DNA of 64,000 bases from Bacillus paralicheniformis (GCF_001042485.2 NZ_LBMN02000023.1:62001-126000); one strand, 5' to 3'. Counted from the stretch's first letter, positions 1-9,243 are shown. The notes: generated by a model from the sequence alone, not told the origin. A program made the numbers and translations.

Positions 1-744
1 ACGTTCAGTGAAGGCTTCAACATGAACGTGATCAAAGTTGATGCGAAAGACCGCTTCCTGAACAAGCTTAAAGGCGTCTCAGACCCTGAGCAAAAACGTA
101 AAATCATCGGTAATGAGTTTATCTACGTGTTTGACGATGAAGCGGAAAAACTGAAAGGTATTGACTTCCTTGCACAGGGAACGCTTTACACCGACATTAT
201 CGAGAGCGGAACAGCGACAGCTCAGACGATCAAATCGCATCACAATGTCGGCGGACTTCCGGAAGACATGCAGTTTGAACTGATCGAACCGCTGAATACG
301 CTCTTCAAAGACGAAGTGCGTGCGCTCGGTACCGAGCTCGGCATCCCTGACGAAATCGTGTGGCGCCAGCCGTTCCCGGGGCCAGGCCTCGGCATCCGCG
401 TTCTTGGAGAAGTGACGGATGAAAAGCTTGAAATCGTCCGCGAATCAGATGCGATTCTCCGCGAAGAAATCGCCAAAGCTGATCTTGAAAAAGATATTTG
501 GCAATACTTCACTGTTCTTCCTGATATCCGCAGCGTCGGCGTCATGGGAGACGCAAGAACTTATGACTATACGATCGGCATTCGCGCCGTGACATCGATT
601 GACGGCATGACATCCGACTGGGCGAGAATTCCTTGGGATGTCCTTGAGACAATCTCGACACGGATCGTCAATGAAGTGAAGCACATTAACCGTGTGGTTT
701 ACGACATTACGAGCAAGCCGCCTGCAACAATCGAGTGGGAATAA
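1..744 (+). CDS. guaA: GMP synthase (glutamine-hydrolysing), C-terminal part
   Basis: Final step of GMP synthesis: XMP is aminated to GMP with glutamine and ATP. The frame is open from base 1, so this is a 5'-truncated gene; about 247 of the roughly 513 residues usual for Bacillus GuaA are present. Visible are the end of the ATP-pyrophosphatase domain ([12 protein letters not shown], then [12 protein letters not shown]) and the dimerisation domain with [11 protein letters not shown] and the invariant C-terminal [10 protein letters not shown] strong terminator follows directly. It sits upstream of pbuG, as in B. subtilis. The first in-window ATG at 22 is internal and not the real start. Confidence 0.97.
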   Translation, partial: TFSEGFNMNVIKVDAKDRFLNKLKGVSDPEQKRKIIGNEFIYVFDDEAEKLKGIDFLAQGTLYTDIIESGTATAQTIKSHHNVGGLPEDMQFELIEPLNTLFKDEVRALGTELGIPDEIVWRQPFPGPGLGIRVLGEVTDEKLEIVRESDAILREEIAKADLEKDIWQYFTVLPDIRSVGVMGDARTYDYTIGIRAVTSIDGMTSDWARIPWDVLETISTRIVNEVKHINRVVYDITSKPPATIEWE

Positions 745-751
745 GACAAAT

Positions 752-784
752 GCCCCAGCCTTTATGAGGCTGGGGCGTTTTTTT
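752..784 (+). terminator. Intrinsic terminator of guaA
   Basis: A nine-base stem (GCCCCAGCC pairing with GGCTGGGGC, 752-760 and 768-776) is followed by a run of T. Confidence 0.93.
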
Positions 785-785
785 A

Positions 786-1337
786 TTGGGAGAGGAATCA
801 GTTATATTCATTGCTTTCATCACCGCAACAGCTCTGTTTCTGCTCAAGAAAAAAATAATTTCCCGAATGGCCTTATCAGGCGTCCTCTGTCTGTTCGCCG
901 TACTTGCGTTCATTTTTTATTTTGCTGCAACGGTGAACTTTACATCCGTCAGTCTGGAAAACGAGAGTATTGCAGGCTTAAAAATCGGCGACAGCGTTAA
1001 AAATGACCATCGATTTGTAAAAAGTGGAACAGGGGTTGTGGAATATAAAGCCAAAAATATGTCAGGCGTAAAAGCAGAAATAGATAAACAGGAGAAAATT
1101 GTGCTATTGTTCAATATTTCTTCCGCTCAAACCGTGACTATTGCAAAAGGCATCAAAATCAACGATACACTTCAAACAGTGGTCGAAGTATATGGAAAAG
1201 AATATAAAGAGCTTTGGTTTGTCGAAGGGTATGAAACCGGAATACAATATCAGGATAAAAAAAGAGACGTGGTGCTTGAATTTTATTTCAATGATCACAA
1301 GGTGCACTTGATTGAATTGAAGAAAACAGGGAATTAA
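786..1337 (+). CDS. Hypothetical small membrane-anchored protein
   Basis: Not recognised as a named family. The reading frame gives up to 183 residues with two hydrophobic segments near the N-terminus (about residues 6-20 and 28-50), then a soluble region of roughly 130 residues rich in charged and beta-type sequence, ending HLIELKKTGN. This suggests an anchored extracytoplasmic domain. The start is uncertain: TTG at 786 sits at the edge of the guaA terminator tail, no ATG occurs before 867 (which would remove the first segment), and GGGAGAGG at 788-795 could serve a later non-ATG start. It is absent from this position in B. subtilis as far as I recall. A hairpin terminator follows at 1384. 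Confidence 0.6.
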   Translation: MGEESVIFIAFITATALFLLKKKIISRMALSGVLCLFAVLAFIFYFAATVNFTSVSLENESIAGLKIGDSVKNDHRFVKSGTGVVEYKAKNMSGVKAEIDKQEKIVLLFNISSAQTVTIAKGIKINDTLQTVVEVYGKEYKELWFVEGYETGIQYQDKKRDVVLEFYFNDHKVHLIELKKTGN

Positions 1338-1383
1338 CCCGCTGCAGACCACGGTCAGAATCTGGAAAAAGCAACGAACGAAG

Positions 1384-1415
1384 CGAACATTAAAATCATT
1401 AATGTTCGTTTTTTT
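1384..1415 (+). terminator. Intrinsic terminator
   Basis: CGAACATTAA (1384-1393) pairs with TTAATGTTCG (1399-1408) and is followed by seven T. It ends the transcript of the small membrane protein before the pbuG promoter. Confidence 0.85.
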
Positions 1416-1418
1416 GTA

Positions 1419-1447
1419 TTGTGTTCAGCGTTAGATATTGCTACAAT
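1419..1447 (+). promoter_or_regulatory. Sigma-A promoter of pbuG
   Basis: TTGTGT (1419-1424) and TACAAT (1442-1447) are separated by 17 bases. The start point would fall about 15 bases before the riboswitch aptamer. Confidence 0.65.
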
Positions 1448-1467
1448 AGTATAGTAATTCAAAAAAG

Positions 1468-1626
1468 ACTTGTCGTATAATCATGGGGATATGGCCCATA
1501 AGTTTCTACCAAGCTACCGTAAATAGCTTGACTACGCTTGTATACAATATTTTGTCCGTGAAAAAAACATTTTTTCAGTATGAAATATGCCGTAGTCAAG
1601 CGTCCCGCCAATTGGGGCGTTTTTTG
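1468..1626 (+). promoter_or_regulatory. Guanine riboswitch with transcription terminator (pbuG leader)
   Basis: Purine aptamer core: TATAATC, GGATATGG in loop 2, AGTTTCTACC, ACCGTAAAT in loop 3 and GACTA. The C in GACTA (rather than GATTA) marks guanine/hypoxanthine specificity. The expression platform is visible: CTTGACTACG (1527-1536, part of P3/J3-1) is exactly complementary to CGTAGTCAAG (1591-1600). That pairing would form an antiterminator. The alternative is a terminator at 1597-1626 (CGTCCC with GGGGCG, then T6). Ligand binding sequesters the first strand and allows termination, so guanine shuts off the permease gene. Confidence 0.93.
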
Positions 1627-1687
1627 TTTAAAAGCAAAGGTTTTTGAAACAATAAAAGCGACAGACAAACGAGAGGAGTATACCATT

Positions 1688-3010
1688 TTGAAGCGTTACT
1701 TTCAGTTTGAAGAATTGGGTACAAACTACCGGAGAGAAATGATCGGCGGACTTACCACATTTTTGTCCATGGCATATATTTTGATCGTCAACCCGCTTAC
1801 CCTTTCTCTGGCGTCGGTGGAAAATTTCCCGGATGCATTGAGAATGGATCAAAGCGCGGTCTTTACGGCAACAGCGGTTTCAGCAGCTGTCGGCTGTTTT
1901 ATCATGGGGCTGCTTGCGAAGTATCCGATCGCCCTTGCGCCCGGAATGGGGCTTAACGCATTCTTTGCATTCTCCGTTATTCTGAACATGCAGATTCCAT
2001 GGCAGACGGCCCTTTCCGGCGTTATGGTTTCCGGACTAATTTTTATCGCTCTTTCGCTGTCCGGTTTGAGGGAAAAAATTATCAATTCGATTCCTTATGA
2101 GCTGAAAATGGCTGTCGGTGCGGGAATTGGTCTGTTTATCGCTTTCGTCGGTTTGCAGGGCTCCAAAATCGTCGTATCCAACCCGGATACCATTGTGTCG
2201 TTTGGAAATATTCATTCAGGTCCCGTTCTTTTGACTGTTTTCGGACTGATCATTACTGTCATTTTAATGGTATTGCGCGTGAACGGCGGCATTTTCTTCG
2301 GTATGCTGCTCACGGCGATTGTCGGCATGATCTTCGGTCAGATTGATGTTCCTGACAAAATTGTCGGTGCTGTTCCCAGCCTTGCACCGACATTTGGACA
2401 AGCCTTTATCCACCTTCACGATATCTTTTCGGTGCAGATGCTTGTCGTTATTTTAACGTTTTTATTCGTCGACTTTTTTGATACGGCCGGTACATTGGTG
2501 GGGGTTGCATCACAAGCCGGTTTGATGAAGGATAACAAACTGCCGCGCGCTGGCAGGGCTTTGCTTGCCGATTCTTCCGCAACTGTTGCCGGAGCGATCC
2601 TTGGTACATCGACTACGACCGCTTATGTTGAGTCAAGTGCCGGGGTAGCGGCCGGAGCGAGAAGCGGTTTTGCGGCGATCGTAACAGGCGCTTTGTTCTT
2701 GCTGTCGCTGTTCTTCTCGCCTGTCCTCAGCGTTATCACTTCGCAAGTGACGGCGCCTGCTTTAATCATCGTCGGCGTGCTGATGGTGGCGAATCTCAAC
2801 AAAATCGACTGGACGAAGTTTGAGATTGCGGTGCCAGCATTCTTCACGATGATCGCGATGCCGCTGACATACAGCATCGCCACCGGAATCGCGATCGGAT
2901 TTATTTTCTACCCGATCACGATGATCTTTAAAGGCAAAGCAAAAGAGATCCATCCGATTATGTACGGATTGGCTGTTGTATTCATTCTTTATTTCATTTT
3001 CTTGAAATAA
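1688..3010 (+). CDS. pbuG: Hypoxanthine/guanine permease PbuG
   Basis: Proton-coupled purine base uptake, AzgA/NCS2-like family, in the cytoplasmic membrane. The protein has 440 residues, the length of B. subtilis PbuG, and begins KRYFQFEELGTNYRREM. It has about twelve hydrophobic helices; family signatures include GLTTFLSMAYI near the start, GMGLNAFFAF, and FFDTAGTLVGVA followed by TSTTTAYVESSAGVAAG. The frame is open from 1580, but the start is placed at TTG 1688 because AGAGGAG at 1672-1678 is correctly spaced and the upstream codons lie in the riboswitch terminator. It is controlled by the guanine riboswitch directly upstream. Confidence 0.96.
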   Translation: MKRYFQFEELGTNYRREMIGGLTTFLSMAYILIVNPLTLSLASVENFPDALRMDQSAVFTATAVSAAVGCFIMGLLAKYPIALAPGMGLNAFFAFSVILNMQIPWQTALSGVMVSGLIFIALSLSGLREKIINSIPYELKMAVGAGIGLFIAFVGLQGSKIVVSNPDTIVSFGNIHSGPVLLTVFGLIITVILMVLRVNGGIFFGMLLTAIVGMIFGQIDVPDKIVGAVPSLAPTFGQAFIHLHDIFSVQMLVVILTFLFVDFFDTAGTLVGVASQAGLMKDNKLPRAGRALLADSSATVAGAILGTSTTTAYVESSAGVAAGARSGFAAIVTGALFLLSLFFSPVLSVITSQVTAPALIIVGVLMVANLNKIDWTKFEIAVPAFFTMIAMPLTYSIATGIAIGFIFYPITMIFKGKAKEIHPIMYGLAVVFILYFIFLK

Positions 3011-3023
3011 GGTGTGCTGTGCG

Positions 3024-3056
3024 AAAAAGGCTTGTTCATTTGGACAAGCCTTTTTT
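3024..3056 (+). terminator. Intrinsic terminator of pbuG
   Basis: AAAAAGGCTTGT pairs with ACAAGCCTTTTT around a short loop, followed by further T. Confidence 0.9.
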
Positions 3057-3144
3057 ATTTTCAAATCATTAAAAACGGAACCTTCCGCCTTCGTTTTTCG
3101 TCATATATAAGGGCTGCCGCATCTATGATAAAAAGAGGTTTGTC

Positions 3145-3173
3145 TTGACTGTTTCACACAGCTTATGTAATTT
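3145..3173 (+). promoter_or_regulatory. Candidate promoter of yebC
   Basis: TTGACT at 3145-3150 is a good -35. The best -10 at 17-base spacing (TAATTT, 3168-3173) is weak. Confidence 0.35.
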
Positions 3174-3227
3174 ATAAAAGTGCTTTTCATTTATGTAAAG
3201 CTTTTGAATAGAATAGGAGTTGCTTAT

Positions 3228-3983
3228 ATGATTGAAGAACATCACAAACGAAATGAAGATGATATAGAAGAACCTGCTTCGAGGATGTCGAGGAATTCCC
3301 GGAAAAAAGCGAAGAAAAGCAAGGAGACGAATCCGTCTGCGGCGAAAGTCAAATCGGTGATGGAGAGCGTGATTGCCGCTTTGTTCCGCTATTTCAGCTT
3401 TGTGCTCGATATTTTAAAATCCCCGGTGCGCAGCGCACTTGATTTTGACCGGTCTTATTTTAAGTATTCCGTTATTTCAATGACGCTTTTAGCCGTTTTC
3501 TTTTCGCTCGGCAACTTTTATCAGCTGCTTGCGGGCAGGGGGAGAATTCTCGGGTTCGGCGTGTCAGTGCCGTTCCTGGAAGTGTTTTTGGTTGTGTTTA
3601 TCTATTGCATGGCTTTCATGTTTTGGATGGCAGCATCGAGCTGGGTTGTATCGAATTTTATGCTCAGGTATAAAGTTTCATTTTTCGATATCACGGCAAA
3701 GTACGGTTCTCTATTGGTTCCGTTTATCGTCCCCGCCGCTTTGTGGATGATATTCGCGATTATCAACTTCACGGCCGCGACGGTGATTCTCTCGATCGTC
3801 ATCTTTATGGGATTGACATTCGGGACTTTTACGCTGATTCAATCGATTTATGAAAAAAGCGAAAAAGCGCGGTTTGACCTGATGTACTGTGTGTTTACCG
3901 TCTTTTTGCTTGAATTGGTATTCGTTGCGGCAACATGGAAGCTGGTAGGCGGATACTTGTTGTCGTCGCTTATTCCTGTTTAA
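3228..3983 (+). CDS. yebC: Integral membrane protein YebC (Bacillus), function unknown
   Basis: 251 residues: a charged, lysine-rich N-terminal tail (about residues 1-45, with RKKAKKSKE), then about five hydrophobic segments in a Yip1-like arrangement. Placed between pbuG and yebD exactly as B. subtilis yebC; it is unrelated to the E. coli regulator of the same name. Start chosen at ATG 3228 because AGGAG (3215-3219) lies eight bases upstream; the frame is open to 3180 without a ribosome-binding site. A terminator follows. No catalytic motif is visible. Confidence 0.85.
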   Translation: MIEEHHKRNEDDIEEPASRMSRNSRKKAKKSKETNPSAAKVKSVMESVIAALFRYFSFVLDILKSPVRSALDFDRSYFKYSVISMTLLAVFFSLGNFYQLLAGRGRILGFGVSVPFLEVFLVVFIYCMAFMFWMAASSWVVSNFMLRYKVSFFDITAKYGSLLVPFIVPAALWMIFAIINFTAATVILSIVIFMGLTFGTFTLIQSIYEKSEKARFDLMYCVFTVFLLELVFVAATWKLVGGYLLSSLIPV

Positions 3984-3994
3984 GGAGATATTGC

Positions 3995-4022
3995 CGGTTC
4001 TTCTTGAAGAACCGGTTTTTTC
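3995..4022 (+). terminator. Intrinsic terminator of yebC
   Basis: CCGGTTCTTC (3995-4004) pairs with GAAGAACCGG (4007-4016), then six T. Confidence 0.9.
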
Positions 4023-4091
4023 TCCGCATTAATTCTGAGTTGACTCATAAGAATAATATATATTTTAACCAATAAGATGGGGGAGTGATCG

Positions 4092-4280
4092 ATGGCTAAC
4101 TTTCTTCGAAAAGCTGTAAAACAAAAAAAGGAGTATTTAATCAGGCAGCTTGCAAAATCAGGGCGGCTGGACAATTTGAAAGACCTCTCGTCATACACGC
4201 TGAGCGATTTGGAAAAGGAGCACCGCAAACTGAGCGAATCCGTTGGAGATCGTCAGCGGGATCATAAGCACCAGCTCTGA
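4092..4280 (+). CDS. yebD: Small basic protein, FbpA-like (YebD)
   Basis: 62 residues, strongly basic N-terminal half (RKAVKQKKEYLIRQL) followed by LKDLSSYTLSDLEKEHRKL. The pattern of a LI-x-L-x-x-SG stretch followed by a YTLS-x-LE-x-E motif resembles the Fur-regulated basic protein A family, small proteins of the iron-sparing response. The position matches B. subtilis yebD. I see no convincing Fur box upstream, so iron control is not shown. TTGACT at 4040 could be a -35. GGGGGAG at 4079-4085 is the ribosome-binding site. Confidence 0.75.
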   Translation: MANFLRKAVKQKKEYLIRQLAKSGRLDNLKDLSSYTLSDLEKEHRKLSESVGDRQRDHKHQL

Positions 4281-4306
4281 AAGACGTTCATTTGAACGTC
4301 TTTTTT
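4281..4306 (+). terminator. Intrinsic terminator of yebD
   Basis: AAGACGTTCA with TGAACGTCTT around a minimal loop, then T-rich. Confidence 0.9.
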
Positions 4307-4404
4307 AATTGTGTTTCAATGCTTTGAAACCGGCAGAAAAAGGGTAAACTGATGGGAGTGAGCAATGTCGAAAAATTTTGTGGTGAAGCAGGGCCATTAC
4401 AGGA

Positions 4405-4433
4405 TTGTGTATGGAGAATTTCTCTAGTAGAAT
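4405..4433 (+). promoter_or_regulatory. Candidate promoter of yebE-yebG
   Basis: TTGTGT (4405-4410), 17 bases, TAGAAT (4428-4433). The start point would lie about ten bases before the Shine-Dalgarno of yebE. Confidence 0.45.
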
Positions 4434-4466
4434 ATGATTGCTTTGCATCTAAAGGAGGGATTTCAA

Positions 4467-5021
4467 TTGCTTCACTCAGCACTATTGAATGGTGTGATCA
4501 TGGTTGGAATTATTCTGGTTATCAATATTATATACGTAACGTTTTTAACCCTTCGAATGATACTGACTCTTAAAGGCCAGCGGTATCTCGCCGCTTTTAT
4601 CGGGACAATCGAAATGCTTGTCTACGTCGTCGGGCTGGGGCTCGTTCTAGATAATTTAAATCAAATCCAAAACGTGATTGCTTACGCGGTCGGATTTGGA
4701 ATCGGAATCATCGTCGGCACGAAAATTGAAGAAAAGCTCGCTTTGGGCTATATTACCGTTAACGCCATTACGAAAGAGCTTGATTTGGATTTGCCGAAAC
4801 AGCTCAGGGAAAAAGGCTACGGCGTCACCCACTGGGTCGTCGGCGGACTTGAGGGAGACAGAACGGCGATGCAGATTTTGACGCCGAGAAAATACGAACT
4901 GCAGCTGTACGAAACGATTAAATCAATCGATTCAAAAGCATTTATCATTTCCTATGAACCGAAGACGATACACGGCGGATTCTGGGTGAAAGCCGTAAAG
5001 AAAAGGAGAATTAAAGAATAA
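4467..5021 (+). CDS. yebE: UPF0316/DUF2179-type membrane protein YebE
   Basis: 184 residues with the TTG start at 4467, equal to B. subtilis YebE; AAAGGAGG at 4451-4458 is eight bases upstream, whereas the in-frame ATG at 4434 lacks a site. Three N-terminal membrane helices (about residues 5-85, including the [21 protein letters not shown] region) are followed by a cytosolic DUF2179-like alpha/beta domain from about residue 105 to the end. The function is unknown. The stop overlaps the start of yebG by one base (TAATG), so the two are translationally coupled. Confidence 0.9.
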   Translation: MLHSALLNGVIMVGIILVINIIYVTFLTLRMILTLKGQRYLAAFIGTIEMLVYVVGLGLVLDNLNQIQNVIAYAVGFGIGIIVGTKIEEKLALGYITVNAITKELDLDLPKQLREKGYGVTHWVVGGLEGDRTAMQILTPRKYELQLYETIKSIDSKAFIISYEPKTIHGGFWVKAVKKRRIKE

Positions 5022-5218
5022 TGACAAAGCCGAAAAAAAAGCGCTTTGAAGTAACGGAAGGCGAAACGATCGAATCCGTGTTGACGAAGATGCAGGAAGA
5101 AGGCTATACACCGGTGCGTCGAATGGAGGAGCCGGTCTTCAAAGAAACAAAGGAAAATGGAACGATTCAGGTTGTTCCGTGCGGAAGAAAAATTATATTC
5201 GAAGGTAAATTACTCTAA
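5021..5218 (+). CDS. yebG: NETI-motif small protein YebG
   Basis: 65 residues, basic N-terminus ([10 protein letters not shown]). The middle [22 protein letters not shown] fits the short NETI-type domain found in Bacillus YebG; the function is unknown. Its start overlaps the yebE stop. The stop codon (5216-5218) overlaps the first PurR box of the purine operon, so there is no terminator between the two units. Confidence 0.85.
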   Translation: MTKPKKKRFEVTEGETIESVLTKMQEEGYTPVRRMEEPVFKETKENGTIQVVPCGRKIIFEGKLL

Positions 5219-5260
5219 ACCCGAACATTAGAACAACAAAATATACTATCGTTCGATAAT
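5217..5260 (+). promoter_or_regulatory. PurR operator: two inverted PurBoxes
   Basis: Box 1 at 5217-5229 (AAACCCGAACATT) matches AWWWCCGAACWWT at 12 of 13 positions. Box 2 at 5248-5260 (ATCGTTCGATAAT) is the inverted form with two mismatches. They are separated by 18 bases and lie just upstream of the -35, the arrangement known for PRPP-responsive PurR repression in B. subtilis. Box 1 overlaps the yebG stop codon. Confidence 0.85.
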
Positions 5261-5264
5261 GTCG

Positions 5265-5293
5265 TTGACATTATCACAGTCCGTTGTTAAGAT
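5265..5293 (+). promoter_or_regulatory. Sigma-A promoter of the pur operon
   Basis: Consensus -35 TTGACA (5265-5270), 17-base spacer, TAAGAT (5288-5293). Confidence 0.9.
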
Positions 5294-5314
5294 AAACATG
5301 ACATGAAAACACAT

Positions 5315-5496
5315 CCTCATATAATCTTGGGAATATGGCCCATAAGTCTCTACCCGATGACCGTAAATCATCGGACTATGCAGGAAAGTGGACAATAAAC
5401 TGACATGGAGATCGCGAGAAGCGGACTAACTGACGATACACGCGCCATGCCCGGTTTGTGTTGCTTCCTACAAATGCAATACATGCCGGGCTTTTT
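5315..5496 (+). promoter_or_regulatory. Guanine riboswitch and attenuator of the pur operon
   Basis: Aptamer 5315-5384: TATAATC, GAATATGG loop, AAGTCTCTACC, ACCGTAAAT loop, GGACTAT; C in GACTA indicates guanine/hypoxanthine binding. P1 is formed by CCTCAT and ATGCAGG with one bulge. About 65 bases further lies a long hairpin (GCCCGG 5449-5454 with CCGGGC 5486-5491) followed by T5, the attenuator terminator. Together with the PurR boxes this gives the dual control known in B. subtilis: initiation by PurR and elongation by guanine. Confidence 0.93.
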
Positions 5497-5535
5497 ATAT
5501 GCGAAGAATAACAGCTAAAGGTGGGACAAAAAGAT

Positions 5536-6024
5536 ATGCAGCCTCTTCTTGGTGTTATCATGGGAAGCACATCTGACTGGGAAACGATGAAACATGCCTG
5601 CGGCATCCTCGATGAACTGGGAATTCCGTACGAAAAAAAGGTCGTCTCCGCACATCGGACGCCTGATTTAATGTTCGAATATGCCGAAACGGCGCGGGAA
5701 AGAGGCTTGAAAGTCATCATTGCCGGAGCGGGCGGAGCCGCTCACCTGCCGGGAATGGTCGCAGCCAAAACGACGCTGCCCGTCATCGGTGTGCCGGTTC
5801 AGTCAAAAGCGCTGAACGGTCTCGATTCGTTGCTTTCAATCGTTCAAATGCCGGGCGGTGTACCCGTTGCGACCGTTGCCATCGGCAAAGCGGGAGCGGT
5901 CAACGCCGGACTGCTTGCGGCGCAGATTTTGTCAGCTTTTGACGAAAAGCTTGCCGGAAGATTGGATGAACGAAGGGAAAGCATCAGAAAAACCGTGTTG
6001 GAAAGCAGTGATCAGCTTGTATAA
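5536..6024 (+). CDS. purE: N5-carboxyaminoimidazole ribonucleotide mutase
   Basis: Converts N5-CAIR to CAIR in de novo purine synthesis. 162 residues; glycine-rich [11 protein letters not shown] at the N-terminus, VVSAHRTPD, and [11 protein letters not shown] are class I PurE signatures binding the nucleotide. Start at ATG 5536 with AAAGGTGGG ten bases upstream; the GTG at 5521 is part of that site. First gene of the operon; its end overlaps the start of purK, its partner enzyme. Confidence 0.97.
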   Translation: MQPLLGVIMGSTSDWETMKHACGILDELGIPYEKKVVSAHRTPDLMFEYAETARERGLKVIIAGAGGAAHLPGMVAAKTTLPVIGVPVQSKALNGLDSLLSIVQMPGGVPVATVAIGKAGAVNAGLLAAQILSAFDEKLAGRLDERRESIRKTVLESSDQLV

Positions 6025-7159
6025 ACAAACGATTTTTCCGGGAGCGACAATCGGCATTATCGGAGGCGGACAGCTTGGCAAAATGATGGCGGTCGCGGCC
6101 AAACAAATGGGCTATAAAATCGCTGTTGTTGACCCTGTCCCTTCATCACCGTGCGGACAGGTCGCAGACCTTGAAATTACGGCTGCTTATAATGATCGCG
6201 AAGCGATACGGAAGCTTGCCGAAGCGAGCGATGTGATTACTTATGAATTCGAAAACATCGATTATGATGCGCTGAACTGGCTGAAAGAGCACGCTTACCT
6301 TCCGCAAGGGAGCGAGCTGTTGCTCCTTACGCAAAACAGGGAAACCGAGAAAAAAGCGATTGAATCAGCGGGCTGCAAAGTCGCCCCGTACCGAATCATT
6401 CACGACCGGACGGAACTGGAAGCATCCGTAGCGGAGCTCGGTCTTCCGGCGGTGCTGAAAACTTGCCGCGGCGGGTATGACGGAAAAGGGCAGTACGTCC
6501 TGAAACAACAAGCACAAATCGGGGAAGCCGCAGCACTTTTACAGCACGGCACATGCATTTTGGAAAGCTGGGTTCCTTTCAAAATGGAATTGTCCGTGAT
6601 CGTGACGAGATCGGTTCACGGAGAGACAACCGTTTTTCCGGCGGCAGAGAACATCCATAAACAAAATATTTTATTCCAGAGCATCGTCCCGGCACGGGCC
6701 GATAAAGCGGTTCAGGAACAAGCGGCAGCACTTGCCCTCAGGCTTGCCGAAAAGCTTCAGCTTGTCGGAACACTGGCCGTTGAGCTTTTCCTGAAAGAAG
6801 ACGGCGAACTTCTCGTCAATGAGCTAGCGCCGCGGCCGCATAATTCCGGCCATTACACCCTTGATCTTTGCGAAACGAGCCAGTTTGAACAGCATATCCG
6901 TGCTGTCTGCGGACTGCCGCTCGGCAAAACGGACCTTCTGAAGGAAGGAATGATGGTAAACCTTCTCGGAGATGAAGTGTACATGGCTGAAGAAGATCCC
7001 GAACTATTAAAAGAAGCGAAGCTTTATATATACGGAAAGCATGAAGTCAAACCGGGCCGCAAAATGGGGCATATCACATTTTTAAGAACACCCGACAATG
7101 AATGGATCGGGAAGATGACAGAAAAGTGGATTGAAAGAGATGGAGGACGAAAACAATGA
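6017..7159 (+). CDS. purK: 5-(carboxyamino)imidazole ribonucleotide synthase
   Basis: ATP-grasp enzyme that carboxylates AIR to N5-CAIR. With the TTG start at 6017 it has 380 residues, matching B. subtilis Pur[11 protein letters not shown] marks the N-terminal Rossmann-like domain; [12 protein letters not shown] and [14 protein letters not shown] are ATP-grasp signatures. GGAAAG at 6000-6005 serves this start. The frame is open far upstream inside purE, but that part reads as a shadow. It overlaps purE by eight bases and purB by four. Confidence 0.95.
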   Translation: MYKQTIFPGATIGIIGGGQLGKMMAVAAKQMGYKIAVVDPVPSSPCGQVADLEITAAYNDREAIRKLAEASDVITYEFENIDYDALNWLKEHAYLPQGSELLLLTQNRETEKKAIESAGCKVAPYRIIHDRTELEASVAELGLPAVLKTCRGGYDGKGQYVLKQQAQIGEAAALLQHGTCILESWVPFKMELSVIVTRSVHGETTVFPAAENIHKQNILFQSIVPARADKAVQEQAAALALRLAEKLQLVGTLAVELFLKEDGELLVNELAPRPHNSGHYTLDLCETSQFEQHIRAVCGLPLGKTDLLKEGMMVNLLGDEVYMAEEDPELLKEAKLYIYGKHEVKPGRKMGHITFLRTPDNEWIGKMTEKWIERDGGRKQ

Positions 7160-8451
7160 TCGAACGTTATTCAAGACCGGAAATGGCTGCGATTTGGACG
7201 GATGAAAACAGATTCCAAGCATGGCTGGAGGTTGAAATACTGGCTTGTGAAGCTTGGGCTGAGCTCGGCGTCATTCCGAAAGAAGATGTGAAGGTTTTAC
7301 GGGAAAAAGCGTCGTTTGACATCAACCGCATCTTTGAAATCGAGCAGGACACGCGCCACGATGTCGTCGCATTTACCCGCGCCGTATCGGAAACGCTTGG
7401 CGAAGAGAAAAAATGGGTGCACTACGGACTGACATCAACAGATGTGGTCGATACCGCTCTTTCCTATCTATTAAAACAGGCGAACGATATTTTGCTCAAG
7501 GACATTGAGAGATTTGTTGACATCTTGAAAGAAAAAGCAAAGGAACATAAATATACGGTCATGATGGGACGCACACACGGCGTGCATGCAGAACCGACGA
7601 CATTCGGCTTGAAGCTCGCCCTTTGGTATGAAGAAATGAAGCGCAACCTGGAACGCTTCAAGCAGGCGAAAGAAGGCATCGAAGTCGGTAAAATTTCAGG
7701 CGCCGTCGGAACGTACGCGAACATCGATCCATTCGTCGAGCAGTACGTATGTGAGAAGCTCGGCTTAAAACCGGCGCCGATTTCAACACAGACGCTGCAG
7801 CGCGACCGCCACGCCGATTATATGGCTGCACTGGCGCTAGTTGCGACAAGCATCGAGAAATTCGCCGTTGAGATCCGCGGCCTCCAAAAAAGCGAAACCC
7901 GCGAAGTCGAAGAATTTTTCGCAAAAGGCCAAAAAGGTTCTTCTGCCATGCCGCATAAACGCAATCCGATCGGTTCGGAAAACATGACGGGAATGGCGCG
8001 CGTCATCCGCGGCTACATGCTGACCGCCTATGAAAATGTACCGCTTTGGCATGAACGCGACATTTCGCATTCATCAGCAGAGCGCATCATTCTGCCTGAT
8101 GCGACGATCGCGCTGAACTACATGCTGAATCGCTTTGGCAACATTGTGAAAAACTTGACCGTGTTCCCTGAAAACATGAAGCGCAACATGGACCGTACAC
8201 TCGGATTGATCTACTCTCAGCGCGTTCTTCTCGCTCTCATTGATACCGGCATGGCGCGTGAAGAAGCGTATGACACCGTTCAGCCGAAAGCGATGGAAGC
8301 ATGGGAGAAACAAGTGCCGTTCCGCCAGCTTGTCGAGGCTGAGGAAAAAATTACGTCCCGACTGTCTCCGGAACAAATTAACGACTGCTTTGATTACAAT
8401 TACCACTTGAAAAACGTCGACTACATTTTTGAACGTTTAGGCTTAGCGTAG
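7156..8451 (+). CDS. purB: Adenylosuccinate lyase
   Basis: Acts twice in purine synthesis: SAICAR to AICAR and adenylosuccinate to AMP, releasing fumarate. 431 residues; fumarase/aspartase superfamily signature [11 protein letters not shown] with the catalytic serine loop at about residues 260-272, plus [11 protein letters not shown] and TSTDVVDTA. The ATG overlaps the purK stop (ATGA). A strong hairpin lies between purB and purC. Confidence 0.97.
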   Translation: MIERYSRPEMAAIWTDENRFQAWLEVEILACEAWAELGVIPKEDVKVLREKASFDINRIFEIEQDTRHDVVAFTRAVSETLGEEKKWVHYGLTSTDVVDTALSYLLKQANDILLKDIERFVDILKEKAKEHKYTVMMGRTHGVHAEPTTFGLKLALWYEEMKRNLERFKQAKEGIEVGKISGAVGTYANIDPFVEQYVCEKLGLKPAPISTQTLQRDRHADYMAALALVATSIEKFAVEIRGLQKSETREVEEFFAKGQKGSSAMPHKRNPIGSENMTGMARVIRGYMLTAYENVPLWHERDISHSSAERIILPDATIALNYMLNRFGNIVKNLTVFPENMKRNMDRTLGLIYSQRVLLALIDTGMAREEAYDTVQPKAMEAWEKQVPFRQLVEAEEKITSRLSPEQINDCFDYNYHLKNVDYIFERLGLA

Positions 8452-8454
8452 AAT

Positions 8455-8483
8455 AGACCGCCCGCTTTAACAGGCGGGGGTCT
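8455..8483 (+). other. Stable hairpin between purB and purC, without T-tract
   Basis: AGACC + CCCGC (with one bulged G between) pairs with GCGGG + GGTCT around an eight-base loop. It is followed by AAAAGATG, not a T-run. A processing or mRNA-stability element fits better than a terminator. It lies in one of only two sizeable gaps of an otherwise overlapping operon. Confidence 0.7.
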
Positions 8484-8525
8484 AAAAGATGAAATATTTC
8501 CAACATTCGGGTTAGGAGGCCTTCT

Positions 8526-9242
8526 GTGAATATTGTGAAAAATGAACTTTTATATGAAGGAAAAGCGAAAAAGATATACCTGACGGATGATGACAACACG
8601 TTGTTTGTCGAATACAAAGACTCGGCGACGGCTTTTAACGGAGAAAAAAAAGCCGAGATTGATGGAAAAGGCCGTTTAAATAACGAAATTTCCAGCCTGA
8701 TTTTCACAAGGCTTCACGAGAAGGGAATCAACAACCACTTTGTTGAACGAATTTCAGAAACGGAGCAGCTCATTAAAAAAGTGACGATCATCCCGCTTGA
8801 AGTCGTTGTCCGCAATGTCGTTGCAGGAAGCATGTCCAAACGGCTCGGCATTCCGGAAGGCACGGAGCTGGAGCAGCCGATTATCGAGTTTTACTACAAG
8901 GATGACGCGCTCGGCGATCCGCTGATCACAGAAGACCATATCCGGATTTTAAACGCGGCTGAGCCTGAACAGGTGGAGAAAATCAAATCGATTACGAGAC
9001 AGGTAAACGAAGAGCTGCAGACGATTTTCGCGGCTTGCGGTGTCAGATTGATAGATTTCAAGCTTGAGTTCGGGCGCGATAAAGACGGCGAGGTCCTGCT
9101 GGCCGATGAGATTTCCCCGGATACGTGCCGGCTGTGGGATAAAGAAACGAATGAAAAGCTTGATAAAGATGTGTTCAGAAGAAACCTGGGCGGATTGACG
9201 GATGCATACGAAGAAATATTCAAAAGACTTGGAGGCATGTAA
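8526..9242 (+). CDS. purC: SAICAR synthase
   Basis: Joins aspartate to CAIR with ATP to give SAICAR. 238 residues. N-terminal LLYEGKAKKIY is the phosphate-binding signature; VRNVVAGSMSKRLGI and LIDFKLEFGRD...LADEISPDTCRLWD are family blocks. Starts with GTG at 8526 behind AGGAGG (8514-8519). It ends two bases before the purS start codon. Confidence 0.97.
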   Translation: MNIVKNELLYEGKAKKIYLTDDDNTLFVEYKDSATAFNGEKKAEIDGKGRLNNEISSLIFTRLHEKGINNHFVERISETEQLIKKVTIIPLEVVVRNVVAGSMSKRLGIPEGTELEQPIIEFYYKDDALGDPLITEDHIRILNAAEPEQVEKIKSITRQVNEELQTIFAACGVRLIDFKLEFGRDKDGEVLLADEISPDTCRLWDKETNEKLDKDVFRRNLGGLTDAYEEIFKRLGGM

Positions 9243-9243
9243 T

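Noticed and set aside
1459..1686. Minus-strand open frame over the pbuG leader
   Set aside because: It lies across the riboswitch and its terminator and has no ribosome-binding site or family likeness.
4040..4066. Fur box upstream of the FbpA-like gene
   Set aside because: The AT-rich stretch does not match the 7-1-7 Fur consensus well enough; only a candidate -35 is visible.
4352..4573. 73-residue frame overlapping the yebE start
   Set aside because: Out of frame with yebE, no good ribosome-binding site, cysteine-rich random-looking sequence.
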